Below, piece after piece: positions 1-8,584 of a DNA stretch of 64,000 nucleotides. A program made the translations under genes and the position numbers. Below the pieces are notes generated by a model. That model searched no databases, had not been told where the DNA came from, and worked only from the letters and a program-made list of their open reading frames with translations. Source of the DNA: Pseudomonadota bacterium (lineage in GTDB: Bacteria > Myxococcota > Myxococcia > Myxococcales > Myxococcaceae); NCBI GenBank assembly GCA_023426545.1, contig JAFAAN010000087.1, positions 56,042 through 120,041 of the forward strand, read 5' to 3'. Positions within the stretch are counted from its first letter, which is position 1. Each line of letters opens with the position of its first letter.

Positions 1-1
1 G

Positions 2-589
2 CAGCCCACCCCGGCCGAGGTCACCTTCGAGCCCTCCGGCAACACCGAGGCGGACCAGCTGGCCGCCTGCCTCCAGCCGAAGATCGCCGCGCTGCCGGCC
101 AAGCTGAACTCGGACGAGCTGGGCTTCTCCTACCGCTTCGTCCACTTCGACTCGTCCGCGCCGGACGCCGCGTCCGCCGAACTGCCGCCCGAGCTGCGCT
201 TCCTCCAGCTCGACCTCAACCGCACCCAGCGCGCGGCGGACTCGGCCATCGCCGATGGCGCCCGCACCCCGGCGGCCCTGGCGTACGCCGAGGTCGTCGA
301 CCGCTACCAGAAGACGAAGAACTGGCGGCTCTTCGACGAGATGGCCAGCAAGTGCGACGCCCTGGTGAAGGCGGACGCGGACGTCATCGAGTCCATCAAG
401 GCCCGCCAGGCCACGGACCAGGCCGCGCTGGACCTGGCCACGGAGATGGCGGCGAAGGACGCGGACAACTGGGGTGACGTCGTCGCGGCCACGCAGAAGA
501 ACGTGGACGAGTCGGTGAAGGAGCTGACGGACGCGGAGAAGATTGCCGCGCAGGACAAGGCCGCCTGCCCGAAGAAGAACTTCAAGTAG
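2..589 (+). CDS. C-terminal part of an uncharacterised protein (5' end outside window)
   Basis: The reading frame is open from the first complete codon of the window to a TAG at 587-589, giving about 195 residues with no start visible. The visible part is soluble, charged and alanine-rich, and its second half (from about residue 110) looks alpha-helical, with many Lys, Asp and Glu. Two cysteines are present near the start and in the middle, and the protein ends in a Cys-Pro-Lys-Lys run. I recognise no family. It converges on smc, with two hairpins between them. Codon use (G/C in third positions) is typical of the real genes here, so coding status is confident but function is unknown. Confidence 0.8.
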   Translation, partial: QPTPAEVTFEPSGNTEADQLAACLQPKIAALPAKLNSDELGFSYRFVHFDSSAPDAASAELPPELRFLQLDLNRTQRAADSAIADGARTPAALAYAEVVDRYQKTKNWRLFDEMASKCDALVKADADVIESIKARQATDQAALDLATEMAAKDADNWGDVVAATQKNVDESVKELTDAEKIAAQDKAACPKKNFK

Positions 590-616
590 TCCCCCGTCCC
601 ACGGCGGGAGAACGCG

Positions 617-653
617 AAGGCGCGGGAGCCCGGAGGTCCGGGGCCCGCGCCTT
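617..653. terminator. Bidirectional stem-loop between convergent genes
   Basis: A 10-bp perfect outer stem (617-626 with 644-653) encloses a second 6-bp stem (629-634 with 637-642) with a GG loop. Both outer arms begin AAGG or end CCTT, so the structure is symmetrical for both strands. No strong T-run follows, so efficiency is uncertain. It lies between the end of the first gene (589) and the end of smc (734). A second perfect 9-bp hairpin (678-686 with 696-704) lies nearer smc. Confidence 0.5.
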
Positions 654-733
654 CCGTGTTTCTGGGGACTGAGCGCCGCCTCCGGTCAGGCGGGCACCGG
701 AGGCGTCCGGTGCCCCACCCGGCCGGCGCGCGG

Positions 734-3700
734 CTACGCCGCTGTCACCTTGTCGTCGTTGGCCGCGCCCGCCTCGCGCATGCGCACGCTGACGAGCTTG
801 GAGATGCCCGGCTCCTCCATGGTGACGCCGTAGAGGGTGTTGGAGATCTCCATGGTGCGCTTGTTGTGGGTGATGAGGATGAACTGCGACTGCTTGCTCA
901 TCTCCTTCACCATGTCGTTGTAGCGGCCCACGTTGCCCTCATCCAGCGGCGCGTCGACCTCGTCGAGGAGGCAGAAGGGCGTCGGCTTGATGAGGAAGAT
1001 GCCGAAGATGAGGCCCACGGCGGTGAGGGCCTTCTCGCCACCGGACAGCAGGTTGACGCTCTGCAGCTTCTTGCCGGGCGGCTGGGCGACGATCTCCACG
1101 CCCGGCTCCTGCCCCGGCCCCTCGTTGGTGAGGATGAGGCTCGCCCGGCCACCGCCGAACAGGCGCGGGAAGATGGCCTGGAACTTCTCGTTCACCACGT
1201 CGAAGGTCTGCTTGAAGCGCTCGCGGCTGGTGGCGTCGATGCGCTGGATGGCGTCCTTGAGCTGCTCGATGGACGACTGCAGGTCCTTCTTCTGCGCGAT
1301 GAGGAAGTCGTAGCGCTTGGACAGCTCGGCGTGCTCGTCGATGGCGGTGAGATTGATCTCCCCCATCTTCTCCACCTGCGCGCGCAGGTCCTTCAGCTCC
1401 GCCTCGGACTCCGGCGCCAGCGCGGGCAGCAGGTGGTACGTGTGCAGCTCGTTCGCCAGCTCCACCTGGTGCCGCTCGCGGATGCCCGCCGACAGGTGCT
1501 CCAGCTCCAGGGCGATTTCACGCTCGCGCAGCGAGATTTGTGACAGGCCCTGCATCAGCTCGTCCACGCGGCCGCGCAGCTCGCGGAACAGCGTGTCCTG
1601 CTCGCGCACCTCCGCGGAGGCGGTGGTGTGCGCGGCGCGGCGGGCCTCCAGCCCCTGCGCCGCGAGCTTGTGCTCCTCCGCGCGCCGGGCCAGTCCGCCG
1701 TCCGTGTCGACGATGCGGCGCTCCAGCTCCTCGGCGCGGGTGGCGCCCTCCGCCACCGTGGCCTGGAGCCGGGCGATGCGCGTCTCCATGTCCTGGCGCT
1801 GGGTCACGAGGCTCTCCAGCTCCTTGCGCGCGGACTCGCCCCGCTCGCTGCCCGCGGCCACCTTGATGCGCAGGCCCGTCAGCTCGCCGTTGGCCGTCTC
1901 CGCGCGCAGGCGCAGCGACTCCTGCTCGGCCACCAGCTGCTTGACGCGCTCCTCGCGGCCCTCGCGGTCCGCCTGGCCGTGCGCCACCTCGCCGCGGCTC
2001 GCCTCCTCCTCGTGCGCCAGCGCGGTGTGGCTCTGGTGGAGCTGGCCCTCCTCCACCTCCAGCTCCCTCACCCGCTCGCGCACGCGGGCCAGGTCCTCGC
2101 CCGCCTTGTGCAGGTCCTTCTCCTGGCTGGCGAGGTTCAGCTCCTCGGCGTGCTGATTCTTGGCGAGCCCCTTGAGCACACCCTCCGCGTGCCCCATCTG
2201 CTTCTGGAGCGTGTAGTGCCGGGTGAGAATCTCGTTGTAGCGCTCCTCCACCCGGGCCACCTCGGTGGCCAGCTCGGCGATTTCGCGCTTCTTCTGGAGC
2301 GCGCCCACCGCCGCGCCCTCGCGCTCACCACCGACGATGGTGCCGTCCGGGCGGAAGACCTCGCCCTCCTGCGTCACCAGCGTGCACTGCGGCCCTCCCG
2401 ACTCGGCCCAGGCCCGCGCGGTGGCCACGTCCTGGACGATGATGACGTCGCCGAGCAGCAGCTGGACCAGCGGCGCCAGGGCCTCCTCGCACGTCACCTC
2501 GCGCAGGGCATGCGCCAGCACGCCGGGCCGGCTGAAGTCAGGCTCCAGCGGCGGCGGCAGCGCGTCCAGCGCGGGCACCGGGAGGAAGCTGCCCCGGCCC
2601 TCGGCGTGGCTCTTGAGGTACTCCACCAGCTCCACGCCCTTGTCGCGGCTCTCGACGATGACGTGCTGGAGCCGCTCGCCCAGGGCGGCCTCCACCGCGC
2701 GCTCGTAGCTCGGGGTGACGTTGATGACGTCCGCCACCAGGCCGAAGATGCCCTGCTCGCGGGGCGACACGCCGGCGCGCGTCATCACCGCGCGCACGCC
2801 GCGGTCGAAGCCGTCGTAGTTCTTCTGGATGTCCTCCAGCGTGGCCAGGCGGCTGCGCTTGTCGCTCAGCTCCTCGCGCAGCGCGATGACCTCGATCTCG
2901 TTCTCCGTGAAGGCGGCGCGCGTGCGGGTGAGCGCGTCCTCCTCCTGGCCCTTGCGCTCGGCCAGCTCCGCCGCGAGGTGCCGGGTGTCCTCCACCCGCT
3001 TCGCCACGTCGCCGCGCACGTTCTCCAGCTGTTGCTCCTGGGCGCGCAGCGCCTCCAGCTCGCCCTGGAGCTTCGCGCGGCGGGCCTCCAGGTCCCCGCG
3101 CTGCCGGGCGAGGTTGACCAGGTTGCTCTCGTGGTTGGCCAGCCGCGTGGCCACGGCGACGAGGCCGGCGCGCTCCTGCTCCAGGCGAAGCGCCACCTCC
3201 GTCTGGAGCTGGGACACGCGGCGCAGCTCCTCCTGCGCCACCTGCATCGCGACCTCGTCCTCCTTCCACGAGCCGGCGATGCCCGACAGCTCCGCCTCGC
3301 GGGCGGCCATGGCGTCGGACATCTCCGCCTTGCGGGCCACCAGGCCGTCCAGCTCCACCTGGGCGGCGGCCACGCGGGCGCGCGTCTCCTCCAGGTCGCG
3401 CTTGCCGTAGGACATCTCCTGGGTGTCGCGCTGCAACGCGCTCTCCAGGGTGTGCACCTCGGCGGCCAGCGCCTGGAGCGCCGCGGCCTCCGCGTCCAGC
3501 TCGGCGCGGCGGCGGGTGATGGTCTCCTCCAGCTCCTTCACCCGGTCCAGGCTCTCGCGCTCCTCGGAGCCCAGGTTCTCCAGCCGCGACTGGAGCATCT
3601 TCTTCTCCGCCATCAGCTCGAGCTGGCGGTGGGTGGCCGCGTGCAGGTCGATGTCCCGCATGCGCGCCTTGAGCTTCTTGTACTTCTCCGCCTTCTTCGC

Positions 3701-4336
3701 CTGGCGGGAGAGCGCGTCGAGCCGCTTCTCCAGCTCATTGGTGATGTCGGTGACGCGCAGCAGGTTCGCGTCCGTCGCCTCCATCTTGCGCTCGGCGGCC
3801 TTGCGGCGGGCCTTGTACTTGGTGATGCCCGCGGCCTCTTCCAGCAGGTGGCGCCGGTCCTCCGGCTTGCTGGACACGATGAGGCCCACGCGGCCCTGCT
3901 CGATGATGGAGTACGCCTTGGTGCCCACGCCGGTGCCGAGGAACAGCTCGGTGATGTCCAGCAGGCGGCACTGCGTCTTGTTGATGAGGTACTCGGAGTC
4001 GCCGTTGCGGAACAGGCGCCGCGTCACCGTGACTTCGGAGAAGCCCTGGTACTGGGGCGCGAGCTGGTCCGTGTCATCCACGATGAACGTGAGCGACACC
4101 TCCGCCATGGACAGCGGCGGCTTGTTCTCCGAGCCGTTGAAGATGACGTCCTCCATGCCACGGCCACGGAGGTTCTTCGCGCTCTGCTCACCCATCACCC
4201 AGCGGATGGCGTCGACGACGTTGGACTTGCCGCAGCCGTTGGGCCCGACGATTCCCGTCACGCCTTCATCGAACGTGAAGACGCTCCGTTCCATGAAGGA
4301 CTTGAAGCCGGTGATGTCCAACCGCTTGATTCGCAT
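734..4336 (-). CDS. smc: Chromosome segregation ATPase SMC
   Basis: This 1200-residue protein has full SMC architecture. The N-terminal ATPase half has the Walker A motif GPNGCGKSN at about residues 32-40. Two very long coiled coils flank a globular hinge (about residues 510-650). The C-terminal half carries the ABC signature LSGGEKAL (about 1097) and Walker B with LLDEVDAPLD (about 1123). It forms the bacterial condensin with ScpA and ScpB, loads near the origin and organises daughter chromosomes. Neither scp gene is in the window. The start is supported by AGGAG nine bases upstream. The 963-residue ORF antisense to it (1628-4519) is a high-GC shadow. Confidence 0.98.
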   Translation of the reverse strand: MRIKRLDITGFKSFMERSVFTFDEGVTGIVGPNGCGKSNVVDAIRWVMGEQSAKNLRGRGMEDVIFNGSENKPPLSMAEVSLTFIVDDTDQLAPQYQGFSEVTVTRRLFRNGDSEYLINKTQCRLLDITELFLGTGVGTKAYSIIEQGRVGLIVSSKPEDRRHLLEEAAGITKYKARRKAAERKMEATDANLLRVTDITNELEKRLDALSRQAKKAEKYKKLKARMRDIDLHAATHRQLELMAEKKMLQSRLENLGSEERESLDRVKELEETITRRRAELDAEAAALQALAAEVHTLESALQRDTQEMSYGKRDLEETRARVAAAQVELDGLVARKAEMSDAMAAREAELSGIAGSWKEDEVAMQVAQEELRRVSQLQTEVALRLEQERAGLVAVATRLANHESNLVNLARQRGDLEARRAKLQGELEALRAQEQQLENVRGDVAKRVEDTRHLAAELAERKGQEEDALTRTRAAFTENEIEVIALREELSDKRSRLATLEDIQKNYDGFDRGVRAVMTRAGVSPREQGIFGLVADVINVTPSYERAVEAALGERLQHVIVESRDKGVELVEYLKSHAEGRGSFLPVPALDALPPPLEPDFSRPGVLAHALREVTCEEALAPLVQLLLGDVIIVQDVATARAWAESGGPQCTLVTQEGEVFRPDGTIVGGEREGAAVGALQKKREIAELATEVARVEERYNEILTRHYTLQKQMGHAEGVLKGLAKNQHAEELNLASQEKDLHKAGEDLARVRERVRELEVEEGQLHQSHTALAHEEEASRGEVAHGQADREGREERVKQLVAEQESLRLRAETANGELTGLRIKVAAGSERGESARKELESLVTQRQDMETRIARLQATVAEGATRAEELERRIVDTDGGLARRAEEHKLAAQGLEARRAAHTTASAEVREQDTLFRELRGRVDELMQGLSQISLREREIALELEHLSAGIRERHQVELANELHTYHLLPALAPESEAELKDLRAQVEKMGEINLTAIDEHAELSKRYDFLIAQKKDLQSSIEQLKDAIQRIDATSRERFKQTFDVVNEKFQAIFPRLFGGGRASLILTNEGPGQEPGVEIVAQPPGKKLQSVNLLSGGEKALTAVGLIFGIFLIKPTPFCLLDEVDAPLDEGNVGRYNDMVKEMSKQSQFILITHNKRTMEISNTLYGVTMEEPGISKLVSVRMREAGAANDDKVTAA

Positions 4337-4828
4337 GCCAGCGGGCTCCTAGAGCGGGCTCTGTACGAGGAGAGAAACGCGCGCGAGGCCGAAAAATCGG
4401 CTCCGGAGCGTTCGACGAAAAGGAGTACCAGCCACCTCCCGGGCGATCAAGCGTGGCCATGCCACGCATCGCCATACGTTTGGTTGCCTGCCCTGCGACA
4501 GAGCAGACGCGGCCTGTAGCGCGCGCCGTGCGGGGCCGCTGCTGCGCCGCGCGCGGCACGTCCCACGCGCGGACGCCAGCGTCGCAGCCCTGTTGAGTCC
4601 TGTTGCGCTACGTAGAAGCGTCACCTCACGGGACCTAGCAGCCCGGTCTGACATGGCTCGACACCGGGGCCCTGGAGCCCACCTGCCAGGCAGGCCCGCC
4701 CTCACGCGAGCAGCGCGCCACACACGCCGCACGCGCACCGCAGGCCCACGCCCGGCACCATGGCAAGGCGCGCCGCGCCGTAGAACGGCCCCGTCGTGAA
4801 GCCTGGAACGCCCGCAGCGAAGGACGCG
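4337..4828. other. Intergenic region upstream of smc
   Basis: About 490 bases separate the smc start from the end of the CNNM-like gene. The segment next to smc carries its Shine-Dalgarno and presumably its promoter. Short ORFs on both strands have arginine-rich, low-complexity translations with no family resemblance, so I do not call genes. I looked for tRNA, SRP RNA and rRNA signatures and saw none. Confidence 0.5.
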
Positions 4829-6223
4829 CTACGAGGGCTCGCCGGAAGCGCCGGGGGGCACGTCCCCCGGGCCCGGGCCGCCGTCCGCCGCGGTGCGCGT
4901 GGGGGCCGTGCGCGACTGCGGCTCCACCGTCACGCGCACCACGCGCGGCCCTTCCACCGCGTCCACGACGATGCGCCACATGTCGAGCCGCAGCGAGTCC
5001 CCCTTCACGGGAACGCGCCCCAGCTTCGTCATCAGGTAGCCGGCGATGGTCGTCACCTCGCCCTCCTCGTCCTCGTCGAGGTCGAAGGTGACGTCCAGCC
5101 GCTCCTCCAAATCGTCGAGCTGCGCGGTGCCCGGCAGCTCGAAGCGCCCCCCTGGCAGCGCGCGGACCTCGTCCATGCGCCGGCCCAGCTCGGCCACGTC
5201 GCCCACCACCTCGGCCACCACGTCGGCAATCGTCACCAGGCCGGAGGTGCCGCCGTGCTCGTCCACCACCAGCGCCGTCTGCCGGCGGCGCCGCCGGAAC
5301 TCCGCCAGCAGCTGCTCCAGCGTGGCCCCTTCCGGGATGAAGAGTACCGGCCGCTGCACCTGGGCCAGGCTGCGCAGCTCGCCGCGCGACAGCAGGAAGA
5401 AGAGGTCCTTCGCGTTCACCAGGCCCTCGACCTCGTCGAGGTTGCCCCGGCACACCGGCAGCCACGTATGGCCCGCCGCGCGCGCATCCGCGATGCACTT
5501 CTCCAGCGGCTCCTCCACGTCCAGGAACCGCACCTGGTTGCGCGGCACCATCACCTGCCGCGCCGTCTTCTGCGCCATCTCCAGCGCGCGCTCCAGCAGC
5601 TCCGCCCGCGCCGTCGTAATCGCTCCGGCCTGCGCGGAGCTGTGGAGGATGACGAGCAGTTCGTCCTCGCTGTGCGCCTCGTGCGCCTCCCCCACCGACT
5701 GGAGGCCGAAGATGCGCAGCACCCACGCCGCCAGCCCGTTGAGCAGGACGATGGCCGGGTAGAACAGGACGTAGAACAGCCGCATGGGCATCGCCACCGC
5801 GAGCGTCGTGGCCTCCGGGCGTTGAATCGCCAGGCTCTTGGGCGCCAGCTCGCCGAGCACGATGTGCAGGAAGGTGATGATGCTGAACGCGATCACCACC
5901 GCCGCGGAGTGGGCCACCGTGGAGGCGGCGCCCTCCGGCACCAGCTTCACCAGCACCGGCTCCAGGAGCCGCGCGAAGGCCGGCTCACCCAGCCAGCCCA
6001 GGCCCAGCGACGCCAGGGTGATGCCGAACTGCGTGGCGGAGAGGTAGGCGTCCAGCTTCTCCACCATCTTCATCGCCGTGGCGGAGCCCGGCGCGCCCTC
6101 GTCCACCAGCGCCTGCAAGCGGGTGGCGCGAATCTTCACGATGGCGAACTCGGTCGCCACGAAGAAGCCGTTGGCGAAGACGAGGAGGATCGCCAGCCCG
6201 AGGAACAACCATTCGTTGCCCAT
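4829..6223 (-). CDS. CNNM/CorC-HlyC family membrane protein (DUF21 + CBS pair)
   Basis: The 464-residue protein has an N-terminal DUF21 membrane domain with about four transmembrane segments (first at residues 4-25, others near 60-80, 100-120 and 140-165). A CBS-domain pair follows (about 215-335, including VVDEHGGTSGLVTIADV), then a C-terminal CorC_HlyC domain (about 350-440). Proteins of this family are linked to Mg2+/Co2+ efflux or homeostasis; the older 'hemolysin' label is not a reliable function. It starts four bases after the stop of the upstream TPR gene, so the two are probably co-transcribed and translationally coupled. The last 25 residues are low-complexity and not part of the family core. 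Confidence 0.93.
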   Translation of the reverse strand: MGNEWLFLGLAILLVFANGFFVATEFAIVKIRATRLQALVDEGAPGSATAMKMVEKLDAYLSATQFGITLASLGLGWLGEPAFARLLEPVLVKLVPEGAASTVAHSAAVVIAFSIITFLHIVLGELAPKSLAIQRPEATTLAVAMPMRLFYVLFYPAIVLLNGLAAWVLRIFGLQSVGEAHEAHSEDELLVILHSSAQAGAITTARAELLERALEMAQKTARQVMVPRNQVRFLDVEEPLEKCIADARAAGHTWLPVCRGNLDEVEGLVNAKDLFFLLSRGELRSLAQVQRPVLFIPEGATLEQLLAEFRRRRRQTALVVDEHGGTSGLVTIADVVAEVVGDVAELGRRMDEVRALPGGRFELPGTAQLDDLEERLDVTFDLDEDEEGEVTTIAGYLMTKLGRVPVKGDSLRLDMWRIVVDAVEGPRVVRVTVEPQSRTAPTRTAADGGPGPGDVPPGASGEPS

Positions 6224-6226
6224 GGC

Positions 6227-7042
6227 TCAGAACAAGGCTTCGAAGTCCGGGTCACCCTTGAGGGCGTCGAACATCGGGTCCGTGGCCAGCCACCCCATGA
6301 CCTTCGGACGGTCCGCCGTGAGCGACTTCTGGAGGTACTGCACCGCGTCCTTGGGGCGCCCCCACAGGGCGAACAGGGCGGACAGGTTGTAGTTGAGCAG
6401 CAGGTCCTCGGGATTCAGCGCCCGGGCCCGCTCGTAGGCGCGCTCCGCCTCCGCGTAGAAGCCCTTCTGCGCGTAGCAGATGCCCAGGTCGAGCTGCGCC
6501 TCGAAGTTGTCCGGCTCCAGGCGCACCACTTCCTTCAGCTGGGTGATGGCGGAGCGGTAGTCGCCCTCGTCCATCATCAGCGCGGCCAGCTCGTGGCGGG
6601 GGAAGGCGTCCTGGGGGTCCAGCTCGATGGCCGTCTGGAGCTCCCGCATCGCCTCCTCCACCCGGCCCTGGTCCGCGTAGGTGAGGCCCAGGTTGAGGTG
6701 GGCGTCCGGGTACTCCGGGTCCAGCTCGATGGCTTCCTTGTACTCCTCCACGGCCATCTCCCCCGCGTGGGTGGAGAGGAAGCAGGCCAGGTTGTAGTGC
6801 GCCGTGGCGCTCTCCGGCTCCAGCTTCAGGGCGGTGAGGTACTCGGAGAGCGCGTCCCGGAAGAGCTTCTTCTCCGCGTAGACGGTCGCCAGGTTGTCGT
6901 GGGCGTGCGCGGAGCTCGGGTCGAGGTCGATGGCCTTCTTGAACTCCTTGATGGCCTCGTCGAGCCAACCCCGGTCCGCCAGCTCGATTCCACGAGTATT
7001 GTGCTCGTCGGAGAGAGCGATGTTGTCCTTTTCGCGGGCCAT
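6227..7042 (-). CDS. Tetratricopeptide repeat protein
   Basis: This 271-residue protein is almost entirely TPR units (roughly seven), each about 34 residues with the W/Y-LG-Y-A-F-A-P pattern and repeated ELDP or KLEP turns. There is no signal peptide or membrane segment, so it is probably a cytoplasmic scaffold. It is the first gene of a two-gene unit with the CNNM-like protein. Its start (ATG at 7042) has only a weak Shine-Dalgarno and lies 62 bases from the divergent CapA-like gene, so a divergent promoter must lie in that short gap. Partner and process are unknown. Confidence 0.9.
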   Translation of the reverse strand: MAREKDNIALSDEHNTRGIELADRGWLDEAIKEFKKAIDLDPSSAHAHDNLATVYAEKKLFRDALSEYLTALKLEPESATAHYNLACFLSTHAGEMAVEEYKEAIELDPEYPDAHLNLGLTYADQGRVEEAMRELQTAIELDPQDAFPRHELAALMMDEGDYRSAITQLKEVVRLEPDNFEAQLDLGICYAQKGFYAEAERAYERARALNPEDLLLNYNLSALFALWGRPKDAVQYLQKSLTADRPKVMGWLATDPMFDALKGDPDFEALF

Positions 7043-7104
7043 GAGCGCGCGGGCAATCTACGCGCCGCGCTCCAAGAGGTGCAAGGTAGAGTTTCCCCCC
7101 GCCC

Positions 7105-8322
7105 ATGCGCCACGCCGCCCTGCTGCTGTTGCTGTTGTCCGCCTGTCACCCCCGCGCCGTCCCCCCGCCCGCGCCGTCCCCGGCGGAGGAGCCGGCCCGA
7201 CAATCCCCCGCCCCCGGGGAGGCGCCCCTCGCGCCCGCCCCTCCCCCCGAGGCGCCGGACGCCGGGCCCCCCGCCCGCCCCATCTCCATCATCGTGGGCG
7301 GCGACGTGACGCTGGGCCACAACTACCAGACGCACTACGACGCGGAAGCGGCCAGGGGCCGCCCGAAGGAGGCCCTGGCGGCCTACGGCTTCCAGGAGGT
7401 GAAGCCCCTGACGGACGCGGCCGACCTCTTCGTCGTCAACCTGGAGTGCCCCTTCACCGAACGCGGCGAGAAGCTGCCCAAGAACTTCAACTTCCGCGCG
7501 AAGCCGGAGCTGGTGGGCGTCCTCACCGCTGGCGGCGTGGACGTGGTCAGCCTGGCCAACAACCACCTGATGGACTTCGGCGCCCAGGGCCTGCTGGACA
7601 CCCTGGACACCCTGGACGCGGCCCACATCCCCTACTTCGGCGCGGGCCGGAACCTGGCGGAGGCCCGCCGCCCCGCCATCGTCACCGTGGGCGGGCAGCG
7701 GGTGGCGCTGCTGGGCTACTTCTTCCTGGGCACGCGCAACATCGAGCCGCCCCAGGTCTACGCCACGGAGACGACGCCCGGGGTGGCCGGCCACTTCTCC
7801 GACGAGGAGGTCATGGAGCGGATGCTGCGCGAGGACATCGCCGCGGCCCGGGCGCAGGCGGACATCGTCCTGCCCTACTTCCACTGGGGCCGCGAGGGCA
7901 CCTACACCCCGGAGCCCTACCAGGTCCGGCTGGCCCACGCGGCCATCGACGCGGGCGCATCAGGTGTGCTGGGCGCCCACCCCCACGTGCTCCAGGGCAT
8001 GGCGCTGCACCAGGGGCGGCCCGTCGTCTACTCGCTGGGGAACTTCGTCTTCGGGGGGAACTGGAACCCTCGCGACAAGCGCGGCGCGCTGTGGAAGGGC
8101 CACTTCGGGCCCGACGGCGCCTACCTGTCCAGCGAGATTCTGCCCTTGAGGACCGACCGCTTCCCGGAGCTGCCCTTCCAGCCGGTGCCCGTCACGGGCG
8201 AGGCGGCGGAGGCGGTGCTGCGGCTGCTGGCCGAGTCGTCCGAGGGCGTGGAGCGGATGCTGCCCGAGTTGGAGCCGTGGGCTCGCCCGCCTCCCTCCCC
8301 CGAAGCCCGAGGGAGGGAGTAG
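7105..8322 (+). CDS. CapA-family (poly-gamma-glutamate synthesis type) metallophosphoesterase-fold lipoprotein
   Basis: The 405-residue protein starts with a lipoprotein signal (lipobox LSAC at about residues 11-14), followed by a Pro/Ala-rich linker to about residue 55. The CapA domain follows, with GGDVTLGH near residue 66, NLECPFT near 112, a SLANNHLMDFG block near 150 and a GAHPHVLQG block near 290. These are the metal-binding Asp, Asn and His motifs of CapA/PgsA proteins with a calcineurin-like phosphoesterase fold. Family members act in capsule or poly-glutamate export, but no pgsB or pgsC is nearby, so substrate and role are open. The C-terminus almost abuts the small basic gene on the other strand. 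Confidence 0.92.
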   Translation: MRHAALLLLLLSACHPRAVPPPAPSPAEEPARQSPAPGEAPLAPAPPPEAPDAGPPARPISIIVGGDVTLGHNYQTHYDAEAARGRPKEALAAYGFQEVKPLTDAADLFVVNLECPFTERGEKLPKNFNFRAKPELVGVLTAGGVDVVSLANNHLMDFGAQGLLDTLDTLDAAHIPYFGAGRNLAEARRPAIVTVGGQRVALLGYFFLGTRNIEPPQVYATETTPGVAGHFSDEEVMERMLREDIAAARAQADIVLPYFHWGREGTYTPEPYQVRLAHAAIDAGASGVLGAHPHVLQGMALHQGRPVVYSLGNFVFGGNWNPRDKRGALWKGHFGPDGAYLSSEILPLRTDRFPELPFQPVPVTGEAAEAVLRLLAESSEGVERMLPELEPWARPPPSPEARGRE

Positions 8323-8330
8323 CCAGCACG

Positions 8331-8453
8331 CTAGACCTTGTTGTTGGACTGGCCCTTCTTGGCGCGGATGCGACGGCGCTTCAGCTGGGCCCTCCGGCCC
8401 TTGGCGCGGTTGGCGACCTTCTTCTTGGAACGATTTCCCTTCTGGGCGGGCAT
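8331..8453 (-). CDS. Small lysine/arginine-rich protein (40 residues), possibly ribosome-associated
   Basis: The ATG at 8453 is preceded by GGAG at a good distance and opens a 40-residue ORF starting MPAQKGNRSKKKVANRAKGR. About half the residues are Lys or Arg and there are no acidic residues. The ORF extends upstream to 8567, but the extra N-terminus has no ribosome-binding site and overlaps the prfA leader. Composition and length resemble small ribosomal proteins of the bTHX/L34-like kind or nucleic-acid chaperones. I cannot assign a family. It is divergent from prfA, so a link to translation is plausible but inferred only from position. Confidence 0.65.
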   Translation of the reverse strand: MPAQKGNRSKKKVANRAKGRRAQLKRRRIRAKKGQSNNKV

Positions 8454-8584
8454 GTGGAAGGACTCCGTGTGGTGATGTGAGGGCGGCCTTTTTTCATGCT
8501 CCTGCCCGAGCGTCCAAGGACTTTCTTGACTCTGCCCGCCCTTGCCAGAGGGCCAGCAAAGGGGCAATACCCCCCGGAACGACG

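Noticed and set aside
1628..4519. A 963-residue ORF antisense to smc
   Set aside because: It is the mirror of smc in a frame that stays open only because of GC3 bias; its translation is Leu/Arg/Ala-rich with no family, and smc is certain.
4682..4694. Short CCTGCC-A-GGCAGG palindrome upstream of smc
   Set aside because: A six-base inverted repeat in 70% GC DNA is expected by chance and there is no regulator or repeat of it nearby.
4796..7309. An 837-residue plus-strand ORF opposite the CNNM and TPR genes
   Set aside because: Arg/His/Gln-rich antisense shadow of two clearly recognised genes, with a low-complexity C-terminus.
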